Assembly: GCA_019925095.2 (NCBI GenBank)
Contig: CM034392.1
Location: forward strand, 16,277,387 to 16,341,386
Origin: Dendrolimus kikuchii
Taxonomy: Eukaryota; Arthropoda; Insecta; Lepidoptera; Lasiocampidae
Direction: 5' to 3'
Length of the DNA stretch: 64,000 bases
The notes under the pieces were generated by a model, which was not told the origin of the DNA, did not search any database, and saw only the letters and a list, made by a program, of their open reading frames with translations. This document shows, in pieces, positions 46,530 through 56,695 of the stretch. The translations under genes were made by a program, and so were the position numbers. Within the stretch, counting starts at the first letter, position 1, and each line of letters starts with the position of its first letter.

Positions 46530-47660
46530 AAGTGTTTTGTAACCAAATGGCAAAATACTGGATATTCATCGCCTGTACGGAACTTGTCAGTGTTCTTGGT
46601 CCAAACTCACTGGGTCGATTATGTGTTAATGATCAAAGCTGGCTTTACTATAATACATAATAGTACCAGAGTGATGACTGTTACTAATATATAATTTATG
46701 TATGATATATATTTATATATGATATAATCAGTTCGTTTATCATAGTTGAATGATACCTACCTATTGCTTTTGAGCAAGAATTGTGAGTTTGGGTTGAAAA
46801 TCTCAACAGTTTACTTTAACTACAAGTCTATCGTTTAGCAATAGTCAAATATCTGCAATTTGGGTGACACTTCTGTTATGTAGGTCTTTTTGTGTCTCTT
46901 TACTTGAAGCTTATTCTAAAACATTGAAGAAAACTTGACAGTGGATATAAATTTTCTGCAAATTCCAATTAATAGGAAAAGAAGTACTAATAAAGATGTA
47001 AGTTACATGGCTATATTCTTGTGCTAGTGCTTCTTCAATTAGTCACAAATATTCACATTTAGACGAACAGATTAACTGATTTTCATATTACACAACAACA
47101 ACTCTGTGAATTCTGTTCTCAATTTCCTTTGATCAAAACCCAAAACCATTCGATTATCTACGTTGCCTAGAATACAAACCAATGCCTTGGTTTCTGTTCA
47201 ACAATGCAAACAAGATTTATGCGGTTAATGTCCTGAGTCTGATGTATAAGGCTAATCCTGGATTATATATTCAAGCAAAAGTAAAACTCCTAACATTTAT
47301 TCATTATGATAAAAATGCTAAAGTCAGGTAATAACATGGAATATAATAATATTTAAGAAAAAAATTGCGGCAACGTAAGGAGCTCGATGGAATAAGTTAT
47401 AATGTAAATTCTTGTTAAGTAATTTTAAGTACTTTTTCCTTAATCTTGCCTTGTTTACTCTGAAGAAAGCGAAACACAAATTGTTTAAAATGAATTATTT
47501 GCTACTTGGCGATATTTAGACTCCGACTTAAAAGGAAGTTTTCAATGAGCATGTATAAGTATTGGGATGATAGTTTGTCGTGACAACGGTACGATAAAAA
47601 AAATTTAAATTACGAAACTCAATTAATATTATTGGTTGTATTATTAATATTCCATATTGC
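46530..47660. other. No gene seen
   Basis: AT-rich sequence with no supported feature. Confidence 0.4.
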
Positions 47661-47664
47661 GTAC

Positions 47665-48215
47665 CACACCGCTGCCAGTGTGGAACTATGGTGGATATGG
47701 ATTATCATGTCTACATAGTGTTAGCCGAAGATCTCGCCATGCCAGCCTCAATGACATCATCCGCCGAGCTCTTGTCAGCGCTGGCGTACCAGTCATCCTA
47801 GAGCCAAATGGCTTGGTGCGCGACGATGGCAAGAGGCCGGATGGAATGTCACTTATTCCTTGGAAGATGGGAAGGCAGCTTGTGTGGGACGCGATATGCG
47901 TTGACACTCTGGCGGCATCACATCTTCCAGTGACTAAGTCAAGGGCTGGCAACGCTGCTTCAACAGCTGAAGATCTTAAACAGCGCAAATATGGAACCGT
48001 AGGAAGGGGTTACATATTTATGCCGTTTGGAGTTAAAACTTTAGGTCCGTGGGGTCCATCGGCAAAGGGTTTCTTCAAAGAAATTTGTAAGAAACGCTTT
48101 GATATTTTGCGCAATGAATCAGCATTGCCATACAGCGTGGCAATGCAGTCCGCCTTCTGGGCACGCTTCCCTCTGGCAGCGATTTTTTACATTCTTTATA
48201 TTAATTTATTTATAA
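47665..48215 (+). pseudogene. Retroelement C-terminal nuclease-like domain
   Basis: The reading begins HRCQCGTMVDMD in one frame (from about 47668) and moves to another by about 47700 as GLSCLHSVSRRSRHASLND, giving a C-x-C-G ... H/Y-G-L-x-C arrangement that looks Zn-binding. The frame then runs uninterrupted to 48218: IIRRALVSAGVP, GLVRDDGKRPDGMSL, MGRQLVWDAICVDTLAASHL and FGVKTLGPWG. I recognise this combination as a domain found after reverse transcriptases in invertebrate retroelements; the RPDG...WD pattern suggests a PD-(D/E)XK-type nuclease fold. No RT precedes it here, so it is a 5'-truncated copy. The clade is uncertain. Confidence 0.6.
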
Positions 48216-48218
48216 TTT

Positions 48219-48761
48219 AGTTTATTTTTAAGTATTTAGTTAAGTGATTCTCATATTAAACTTTCTAAACAAAACATATATGTATTCCAAAGAGTTACTC
48301 ATAATATATTTATTTGTACCCATAATAAAGAAAAAAATAATATTATTTGCATAAATATTTTGAATGTGTCTTGTATGAAGCTTGATATACGATATCATAT
48401 AACAACATATATAAAAAAATCAATCACATACTGCTAACTTCGTACGGTCATGACATGAAACATGTTGTACAGGACGCAAGAGATTATTACTTATAATGCA
48501 TATTCAGTAACAGCTGTTTGGGCTTATTTGTATTGTTAATACTTTACGAAGAGTAACGACATTTTGTACGATGAACATTTTTGTGTAGTTAATTTAAGTT
48601 TTTAATTTTTTTTTATTAAATTCAAATAATGCACGCACATTGGATGCCGCATGTACTTCAGCGCCCCTAGTAGTGAAGATTCTCATTTTTATTCCCTCGG
48701 GTATACTGTTGTTTAGGCTAAATATGGCTGAGAAATATCTATACATAGTGCTGGTATGTAT

Positions 48762-48798
<37 letters not shown>

Positions 48799-49200
48799 CT
48801 ATACATTTGGAAATAATTAGACAGACAATACACTACTTACATCGTTTATCCCATTAAATGAGTTCAAATTCGAAGTCTTCTTTTCACCAAAATCTCCTTT
48901 ACACAAAAGCCTACGCCAAAAGATACACAGTCTACGTAATTATTCTGGTATAATAACAGACGTTTATTCCCATAACATCAAAGAAGCAGTAAGTATAACA
49001 TAAAAGATAAACAATGAAAGAAAACTTTGTTCATTCGTAAAAAAACCTTTTCAGGGAAGAAAATCTTATCCGTGGCTAACCTCTTAGTTTACTTTTAAGC
49101 CGCCTACTTTCATATACACAAATATTTCGCAATGATACAATAAAAATGGAAAATTTATATAATTCTGAAGATTTATGTACAGGAACTAAAAAAATAAAAT
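48219..49200. other. No gene; one microsatellite
   Basis: AT-rich sequence with an (AT)n run at 48764-48797. Confidence 0.5.
48764..48797. repeat. AT microsatellite, 34 bp
   Basis: Uninterrupted (AT)n. Confidence 0.95.
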
Positions 49201-49841
49201 CTTAGATGTCAAGAAATTTATGTAAGGCAGAGTCAATCCGTCGTCTTCTTGAGTGAAAGACGTTAAACTTGCAATTAACAAGTACATTCATCAGGAGACG
49301 ACACATGTTAAGAAATCCTGCCCACACAACACCTTTATTAACCCACAGTAACTCAGCTACCATCCCACATGCGTCAGCCATTTTGTCGTACACTGAAACC
49401 AGTATCAATTTCAAGCGATTCATTAAAAACTTTTCTAAAAATAATGTATACAATAAACAATCTAAAAGAAATATTCCTACAGAATTGTGTAATTTCAATA
49501 TGGGGAATATAGTTGTTTGTGTTCTCTTTGCCTTTGATACACTTGGACTAAGGGCCTCCGAAACCTTGAATCTCTAAAATGATCTTTTGAAATGCTCGAC
49601 TGACTCTTCAGATGATCAAAGGGCCTAGTATCTCGAACAACGGATCGTAGTATAGCGATTAATGAAGTATCGTTACCAACCATCTGGATAGCTTACCTAT
49701 AAAAGGTACAGTAATCTGCTCTGTATTGAAATTGTAGTTTTGAGAGTAAGTAGAAAATAGAAAATATTATTATTAGATTGTACTCCTTTCGGTCTTAGCC
49801 AGTCAAAAAATGGCTACACACCTTAAAACTTATATACGTCA
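49201..49841. other. No accepted gene
   Basis: Opposed ~100-codon frames (49202-49498 minus, 49269-49577 plus) overlap. Neither shows a recognisable domain, and they cannot both be real. Confidence 0.3.
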
Positions 49842-50364
49842 TCTATAATATTATAACATTCTAAATATGCCGTGTCTGGTATATTGAAGCTATTTAAATA
49901 AAAACAACTGGAATAGACTATATAAACGATGAAGAACTTTTTTAGATTTCTTGTCTGTTTGTTCCGGATTCACGTAAAAACTACTAGGTCGATTTCGATG
50001 CGATTTTCGCCGATTGACAGCAAATTCTTAGACTTAAAATCTGCGTAACTTTTTACTCTGGAAATCCCGCGGGAATTATTCTGGGAACGATTTAAAATGA
50101 CCAGATTGAAAAAAAATTGGAATTCTAATGCGATTTTTACCGATCGATAGCAAATTTTTTGTAATAAAATGTGTGTTATTTTTTTCCGGGAATTTTCCTG
50201 GGAACGGTTTGAAGTTGTTGTGGAGCATACAAATTGGCTTTTTCAGATACAATTTTCACTAAAACCATAGATCACGTTCTCTTTTACACGCTGTGATACT
50301 CTGTGCTCCGGGAATCCCGCGGAAATTTCAAAGCAAGCGAGGACGAAGTCGCGGGCATAGCGAG
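49842..50364 (+). repeat. Helitron-like repeat, family G, copy B
   Basis: Begins TCTATAATATTATAACATTC and ends GACGAAGTCGCGGGCATAGC. The interior has GGAAATCCCGCGGGAATT, GGGAATTTTCCTGGGAACGG and TCGATTTCGATGCGATTTTC. It matches 40524-41177 and 58510-59031. Confidence 0.55.
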
Positions 50365-50992
50365 TCTGTGCTGCGATACTGTCCTAGTTTTTGTACAGTC
50401 ATCAACATACAATGGTTTTCCTGTCAGTATCTCCATATTTAACAAATATACCTTACTTACTCTTGGCTTATGTATATTCTCTTAGATTATGGGGACATAG
50501 CCGATAAATTATAAAGTCTAGTTTCATGATATTAAATATCGTGCCATGTGGCCTCCACTAGATTCCAGACAAAATGATAGGTACAAGAAAAAGTAGCTTA
50601 GGATTGTGAGGAATGATAAACGTGCCAATGATAGTCTAACAAATAACGATGAAAAAAGACATCGAGATGTGGAGAAGAAAAGTGGGAAACCGTAGGTTAG
50701 ATAAATAAATAGATAACACTTATTGCTCACTAAAATAAACAAACACAAAAACAAAATGCATATTTACAATACTTCTTGGCAAAACAACAGGCGGCCGTAT
50801 CGCTAAAAGCGATTTCTTCCAGGCAACCTAGCGTAAAGGAAAGTCTTAAATAATCTGGCGATGTAGGTGGAGCAGAAAAAATATAGGATTGTACAATTTA
50901 AATATTCATACGTGTATACGTGTACACGAAGTAATCTAAATAAATATATTTATTAACATTATATATAACAAGAATTTTATATTAACATATAT

Positions 50993-51004
50993 TATAATAG
51001 ATAA
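50993..51004. repeat. 12-bp target duplication (LINE at 51005)
   Basis: TATAATAGATAA, repeated at 52599-52610. Confidence 0.85.
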
Positions 51005-52598
51005 TGGGTCAAAAATAAAGTCACGTATGGAGTGCGCCAGCTACAGGGCCATCAGTTTGATCAGCACAGCATCTAAAGTGTATGCGAAGATTATTGAAAA
51101 GAGAATGAGAGTTGTATCCGATGGATTACTGTGGGATGCACAAGGTGGCTTCAGAAATGGAAGGGGATGTATGGATCAAGTTTTCTCTCTCCGCAATATC
51201 GTAGAGAAGCAGCTGGCTATGGGCCGGAAGGTTTTCTGCGGTTTTGTGGATCTAGAGAAAGCATTTGACAGGGTTGTGCGGAAGGACCTCTGGGACATAT
51301 TGACCGGGTATGGGATTAATGGCCAATTGATGCGTGCTGTGCAGTCCACTTAGGAGGACTGTATGGCATGCGTGCGAGTGGAAGGCAGCCTGTCGCCCTG
51401 GTTTGACGTCAATATTGGCGTCCGCCAGGGCTGCGTGGGCTTTGCTGTTCATCCTATACCTGGACGATTGTCTCCAGAGAATAAGATTGATGGATGTTGG
51501 GGTGCGGATGAGTGATCTAGTTGTAAGCACCCTGCTTTATGCGGATGATTTTTATTTTTATTTTTTTATTGTAGGAGTTCAGCAGACAGGCAGACGGCCC
51601 ACTTGATGGAAAGCGGTTACCATCGCCTATGGACATTAGCAACACCAAAGGGGCTACAAATGCGCTGCTGCTCTCTTAAAGGAGACTGGAACCTGGTCAC
51701 TAATGCCGGAACACAACACAAGGTTGTTATGGCGGCATACTAAATGCCGTAAATACTAGATGCTTTTAGCCGAATCGCCATCAGAACTGCAAACACTAGT
51801 CACAATAATGAAAGATGACTGTCAGGCGAGAGGCTTACATTTGAATGCGAAGAAAACAAAGGTTGTGGTGTTTGAAAGAGAAGAAACCAGAACGAATGCA
51901 AGGATAATGGTCGATGATGTTATGCTAGAGCAAGTGAATGAGTTTGTATATCTTGGATGTGCTTTTAGCAGGGATGGAAGGTACACCGCTGATATAGAAA
52001 GAAGAGTGAATTTGGGGAATAGTGTGAATGGAGCGTTAGGTAAACTTCTAGGCGCTAAGAACCTCAGCCAGAAGGCCCAGCTCGCCATACACAACGCGGT
52101 GCTGATACCTACGCTCACGTATGGATGCGAGAGTTGGGTATGGAAGAGAGAGCATGAAAGTAGAGTAAACGCGGTCGAGATGCGAGCACTGCGCAAAATC
52201 TGCGGAGTGACGCTCGCGGACTGCGTTCGTAATACCGAAGTAAGAAAGAGAGTTGGTCTGAAAGAGAGTGTCGAGGTGAAGGTAAGGAAAGGAATGCTCC
52301 GGTGGTTCAGGCATGTGGAAAGAATGCATGATGAAAGAATGACTAAACAGATATACAATGCAAAAGTGGATGGATGCAGAAGTCGTGGAAGTCCACGACT
52401 CACCTTCCATAATCAAATTGATCGTGTACTAGCAGAAGGTGATTTCAGGAGCCTTAAGAACAGACGAGCTTGCATGACAAGAGTTATGAATGTCAAAGTG
52501 GCAAGTGAGGTGTGTAAGAATAAGCCTAAATGGCACTCTGTTGTTCGTGCCTACCCCGCAAGGGAACTGGCGTGAAGTTATGTATGTATGTATGTATG
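51005..52598 (+). pseudogene. RTE-like LINE, family A, copy 1 (RT, 5'-truncated, interrupted)
   Basis: Encodes the RT that copies the element at a nicked target. Blocks in order: ECASYRAISLISTASKVYAK, QGGFRNGRGCMDQVF, VDLEKAFDRV (first catalytic Asp), a stop at 51351-51353, NIGVRQGCV, a frameshift near 51440, STLLYADD (catalytic YADD at about 51535-51549), then a SINE insertion (51550-51740). It resumes with LLAESPSELQTLV, NAKKTKVVVF, NEFVYLGCAFSRDGRYTADI, PTLTYGCESWVWKREH and LRWFRHVERM, ending at the stop 52573-52575. The tail is (TATG)n. The endonuclease and N-terminus are missing. Flanking 12-bp duplications are exact. The microsatellite tail and block set suggest the RTE group; I am not certain of the clade. 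Confidence 0.9.
51550..51740 (-). repeat. SINE-like retroposon, copy 5 (5'-truncated), inside the LINE RT
   Basis: Minus-oriented. T-rich tail complement at 51550-51569, then GTAGGAGTTCAGCAGACAGG through GGTTGTTATGGCGGCATAC. The part of the family beyond that point (about 120 bp at the 5' end) is missing. It sits directly after the YADD codons. Confidence 0.85.
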
Positions 52599-52600
52599 TA
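52582..52600. repeat. (TATG)n tail of the LINE
   Basis: About five TATG units terminate the LINE copy; the same tail ends the copy at 55163-55825. Confidence 0.85.
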
Positions 52601-52610
52601 TAATAGATAA
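52599..52610. repeat. 12-bp target duplication, partner
   Basis: Exact partner of 50993-51004. Confidence 0.85.
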
Positions 52611-52765
52611 ATAAGTAACTGTTTAATATATTACACATATTTATTTAAAGACAGATAGTATTTTCTAAGTGAGTTCCGAAGAGTAGGTATTGTTTTGGCC
52701 TGACAGTGAGAGGCAATGCATTCCAGAGTTTGACACCTTGCACTGTAAAAGAGTTATGGGTTATC

Positions 52766-53835
52766 TTTCTGAACGATAAAAATGAAACTATTTTTTTTTA
52801 TAATAACGCTACTAAGATGTAATACTTCGATTATGAATCTTCATTATATTACATATACATTAATATTTAAAAGCAGCCACAGCCTACCGCTCTACAAGAA
52901 TACAAAAATAATAGTATGTATGTAGTTTGATATGCTAATTTTTTGTTTACATTAAACCATCAATTTTTTTTATATCCTTGGTGACAGAAATAAATATAAC
53001 TGACAAACAAGTTTTATTACGTATATAATATTCGGTCTTCCTCCTCGCGATATCACAAACTTGTCGTAGGTAGCTATAAAGTGAGGTAGTATTTGTACGA
53101 ATTCACTTTGCGACGTTGCTAGATTGAAATTCGTAGTGGATTTTGTATTTCCATAACTATTCCCGTATTCAGTGCAAAGACGCAAGCATTTTTAGTTTTA
53201 TTGCAAAGAATTTACCCTTACATGTTTTAGGATTTAGTTGGGAACAAAAACAGAACTTTTATAATTTCATTATGTTTGCCCGTGTAAGTAGGTAATACTA
53301 AAAAATGATTATAACTAGCTATCACAAATAATGTCATTATGAATATAAAAGCGTAAAGCATATACTATGAACTTATCTGTAAACACCTAAGTTAATGTAA
53401 AATATATAAAAAATACAGTACCAGCCTCGTTTTAATACACAATTGTAATAACATGTTTATTTCCCCATAAACAGTTTTACAGTTGAGCTACTCAAACGGC
53501 ACAGTGCGATCAATAAAATTCAGTATTCTCAAAAGTCGTGTTTGTATCTAGTTTGGAAACTGGTTTCGTACACACTAGAAAAGGGTAATAAATAATTATG
53601 CAGGATCACTTCTGTTGAATTGATAAACAAGAGGAGTAGTTGTGGAACATAATTTAAATTATCCTCGTGGAATGTTTACGAGTAGACTGAAATTTTCTGT
53701 CAGTGAACTTTACGCTCAAACATTTATATATATCAGTAATAATGTGAAAAGATGTGATATTTTAAAGTACGACAAACAAGTGGTCGTTGGCGAGTGGGAC
53801 ACACATATAGAGTTTTATTTTTTTATTCATATTCT
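52766..53835. other. No gene seen
   Basis: AT-rich sequence without supported features. Confidence 0.4.
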
Positions 53836-53837
53836 AG

Positions 53838-53882
53838 AGTTTACCCCGCGGCTGCGCTGCGGGTCAACCTCCAGTACGTGCC
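53838..53882 (+). repeat. Family F-type GC hairpin end
   Basis: TCTAGAGTTTACCCCGCGGC then TGCGCTGCGGGTCAACC resembles the hairpin end at 23910-23940 (GACCCACGGCGTAGCCGTG, reversed). Short and isolated. Confidence 0.3.
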
Positions 53883-54050
53883 TTTTATTTAAAGAGGTTA
53901 CACAACACAGGTTATATTGCATTAAAATTTTAAGTTACTGTTATTGCCCCGGAAGATTCACTTCATTTTATTTCGCAAACTATCCCATTTTCCGGATGAA
54001 AAGTATTTTTGTCAATTTTCGGTATTAAAACTACATATGTACACCAAAAT

Positions 54051-54330
54051 TACCAAATCGACCACATCGACCACACCGACCACACCGACCACACCGATCA
54101 CACCGACCACATCCACCACATCGACCAAATCGACCACAACGACTAAATCGACCACATCGACTAAATCGACAACATCGACCAAATTCACAACATCGACCAC
54201 ACCAACCACATTGATCACATCCACCATATTGACCAAATTGACCACATCGACCAAATCCACCACATCAATCACATCGACCAAATCGACCACATCGACCAAA
54301 TCAACCAAAATGACCAAATTAACCAAAATG
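54051..54330. repeat. 9-bp-period minisatellite
   Basis: About 30 tandem units of the form ACCACATCG / ACCACACCG / ACCAAATCG. Because the period is a multiple of three, the plus strand stays open as Thr-(Ser/Pro)-Thr repeats and the minus strand as Val-Asp-Val-Val repeats. Nothing upstream or downstream suggests a real secreted Thr-rich protein. Confidence 0.9.
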
Positions 54331-54359
54331 AATAATGACGAAAATGGCAAATCACAAAA

Positions 54360-54874
54360 TATCCTATTCGACCGATTGTTATGAAATTTTTTATGCATAT
54401 TCAGTAAGTCTGAGAATCGGCTACTATCTATTTTTCAAATCCTTAAGTGATAAGGGGTGTCCATCCCAAATTTATTTTTTTTATTTTTTGGATAATTTTT
54501 TATTTTTTTAGGATACAACATTAAAAAATACATACAACCCTAAATTTTCACCTCTCTACATTCAACCCCTATTTTTTATTTGTTAATTATAAACTTTAAT
54601 TTTTTGGCAAGATTTTTAAACATAATTTGTCATGACTTAGAATAAAAAAAAAAATTACTCTTTTAGATTCACAATTAGAACCGGTAGGTGGCGTTGAGAC
54701 CGGGTTCTGGAATCCTCCTAATCACCTGGAGCGATTTTGGTGATTTTGTTTTTGTGTGTTTGAGTGGGTACCCGGATGGTTTAGATTCGCAATTAGAACC
54801 GGTACGTGGCTCTGGGATCGGGTTCTAGAATTTTATTTTTTAAAGGCAGGACAACGTCTGCCGGGGCCGCTAGT
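54360..54874 (+). repeat. Helitron-like repeat, family H, copy 3
   Basis: Begins near the GACCGATTGTTATGAAATTT phrase right after the minisatellite. It contains two CACAATTAGAACCGG / CGCAATTAGAACCGG units with GGGTTCTGGA / GGGTTCTAGA, and ends GCCGGGGCCGCTAGT. Same order as 34400-34714. Confidence 0.5.
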
Positions 54875-55150
54875 ATACTTATATATTATCCTGAGTTTCA
54901 GCTAAATCGATCCAGTAGTTTTCCGTGAAAACCGAACAGACAGACAGAGTTACTTTCGCATTTATAATATTAATAGGGATTATTATCATCATCATTATAC
55001 ACTCACATATTTGTATTAAAAAAAATAATAAAGTTTTTGTATGTTGTTGTACAACTCGAATACAAAATAAAATAATAAAACTAGTATCTATTTTCTCAAT
55101 ACTGATGATATTAACCAACTTTTAATTCTCAAGTTCAATTTTATGTTATT

Positions 55151-55162
55151 TATTGAAATAAT
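55151..55162. repeat. 12-bp target duplication (LINE at 55163)
   Basis: TATTGAAATAAT, repeated at 55826-55837. Confidence 0.85.
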
Positions 55163-55825
55163 GAATGAGTTTGTATATCTTGGATGTGCTTTTAGCAGGG
55201 ATGGAAGGTACACCGCTGATATAGAAAGAAGAGTGAATTTGGGGAATAGTTTAAATGGAGCGTTAGGTAAACTTCTAGGCGCTAAGAACCTCAGCCAGAA
55301 GGCCCAGCTCGCCGTACACAACGCGGTGCTGGTACCTACGCTCACGTATGGAAGCGAGAGTTGGGTATGGAAGAAAGAGCATGAAAGTAGAGTAAACGCG
55401 GTCGAGATGCGAGCACTGCGCAAAATCTGCGGAGTGACGCTCGCGGACCGCGTTCGTAATACCGAAGTAAGAAAGAGAGTTGGTCTGAAAGAGAGTGTCG
55501 GGGTGAAGGTAAGGAAAGGAATGCTCCGGTGGTTCGGGCATGTGGAAAGAATGCATGATGAAAGAATGACTAAACAGATATACAATGCAAAAGTGGATGG
55601 ATGCAGAAGTCGTGGAAGGCCACGACACACCTTCCATGATCAAATTGATCGTGTACTAGCAGAAGGTGATGTCAGGAGCCTTAAGAACAGACGAGCTTGC
55701 ATGACAAGAGTTATGAATGTCAAAGAGGCAAGTGAGGTGTGTAAGAATAAGCCTAAATGGCACTCTGTTGTTCGTGCCTACCCCGCGAGGGAACTGGCGT
55801 GAAGTTATGTATGTATGTATGTATG
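55163..55825 (+). pseudogene. RTE-like LINE, family A, copy 2 (C-terminal third)
   Basis: A 663-bp 5'-truncated insertion. It starts inside the codons for NEFVYLGCAFSRDGRY and is open to the family stop at 55800-55802, then (TATG)n. It includes PTLTYGSESWVWKKEH, VNAVEMRALRKICGV, LRWFGHVERMHDERM and RSRGRPRHTFHDQIDRVL. By eye it differs from the copy ending at 52598 by 13 of about 213 residues. The residues here (SES, FGH, GRPR) look like the ancestral ones, so this copy seems less decayed. No RT catalytic core is included. The ATG at 55143 lies in flanking DNA and is not the real start. Confidence 0.9.
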
Positions 55826-55837
55826 TATTGAAATAAT
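55826..55837. repeat. 12-bp target duplication, partner
   Basis: Exact partner of 55151-55162. Confidence 0.85.
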
Positions 55838-56382
55838 CAGCTGTGACATACAGCCAAATAAACACTGAAGTGTATCCATAAGGGTAATCTTTTTACCTAC
55901 AGGTACGTTTGTACGTTTAAAACATGTATATGCCCAAATTCCACATTTATTTTTTAAATAAACACTGCAGCTATAAGTCGAAAGTTTTTATTGCTTTTTT
56001 ATGTTAGAACATTTACTAATTATGTTCAGAACGCACTTATTAACAGCGAGACAACAGACAAAAAGTGTTTTTTAATCGATTTCTTAGCCGTTGTTACAGT
56101 AATTATACACACTTTATTGCGGTGAAAAAAATATATGTCAATCTTGATCATATTTCAGAGGTAACCCCTGTACCCAAAACGCATTTTCGATAAATTTTCT
56201 CGATAGAAAATAATTGCAAAGTAAGCTCTAAACGTGTTCTTCAATCTTGTGTATTGTTATTACTGATAATCGTACATCGCTAAAATAAATAACAGTAACA
56301 TATCATATTATAAGAAATATAATCATTATAGTTCTTTTATTCGGTTACTTAGAGAATTTGGAAGTAATTAATTATTATTACT
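55838..56382. other. No gene seen
   Basis: AT-rich sequence without supported features. Confidence 0.4.
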
Positions 56383-56695
56383 ATTTTTTTTTTATTGCAG
56401 GAGTTCAGCAGACAGGCAGACGGCCCACTTGATGGAAAGCGGTTACCATCGCCTATGGACATTTGCAACATCAAAGGTGCTACAAATGCACTGCTGCTCT
56501 CTTAAAGAAGACTGGAACCTGGTCACTAATGCCGGAACACAACACAAGGTTGTTATAGCGGCATACTCTAGACCAGGGGTGGTCGCCATCCAGTCCAGCA
56601 AATACCCTACCACCTGGCTGTGGGTTGTTTAGTCGCCTCTTACGACAGGCCGCCAGGCCGCAGGAAATTGTATTCTTTCTCCGTTCCTGCACGGA
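56383..56695 (-). repeat. SINE-like retroposon, copy 6
   Basis: Full-length minus copy: poly-T, ATTGCAGGAGTTCAGCAG at the left and CCGTTCCTGCACGGAT at the right. Close in sequence to copies 2 and 5. Confidence 0.85.

Larger units (their letters stand above)
50700..52765 (-). mobile_element. LINE family C 3' end, split by a younger LINE
   Basis: 50700-51004 matches 31372-31700 (3' UTR), and 52611-52765 continues exactly where that match stops (compare 31710-31870: AAATAAGTAA, GACAGATAGT, TTCCGAA, AGAGGCAA). The younger RTE-like LINE at 51005-52598 separates the halves. Only the UTR and the last codons of ORF2 are present. Confidence 0.8.

Noticed and set aside
47686..47988. 100-codon minus-strand frame
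   Set aside because: It is antisense to the retroelement nuclease-like domain, which has recognisable motifs.
49202..49577. Opposed ~100-codon frames, the minus one looking membrane-like
   Set aside because: They overlap each other, have no family motif and no splice or promoter context.
51822..52403. 193- and 122-codon minus-strand frames, with near-identical frames at 55088-55643
   Set aside because: They are antisense shadows of the LINE RT. Their recurrence simply reflects the two LINE copies.
53944..54398. Thr-rich (mucin-like) protein of 146 residues or Val/Asp repeat protein of 128
   Set aside because: Both strands are open only because of the 9-bp period. There is no signal peptide, splice context or conserved flank.
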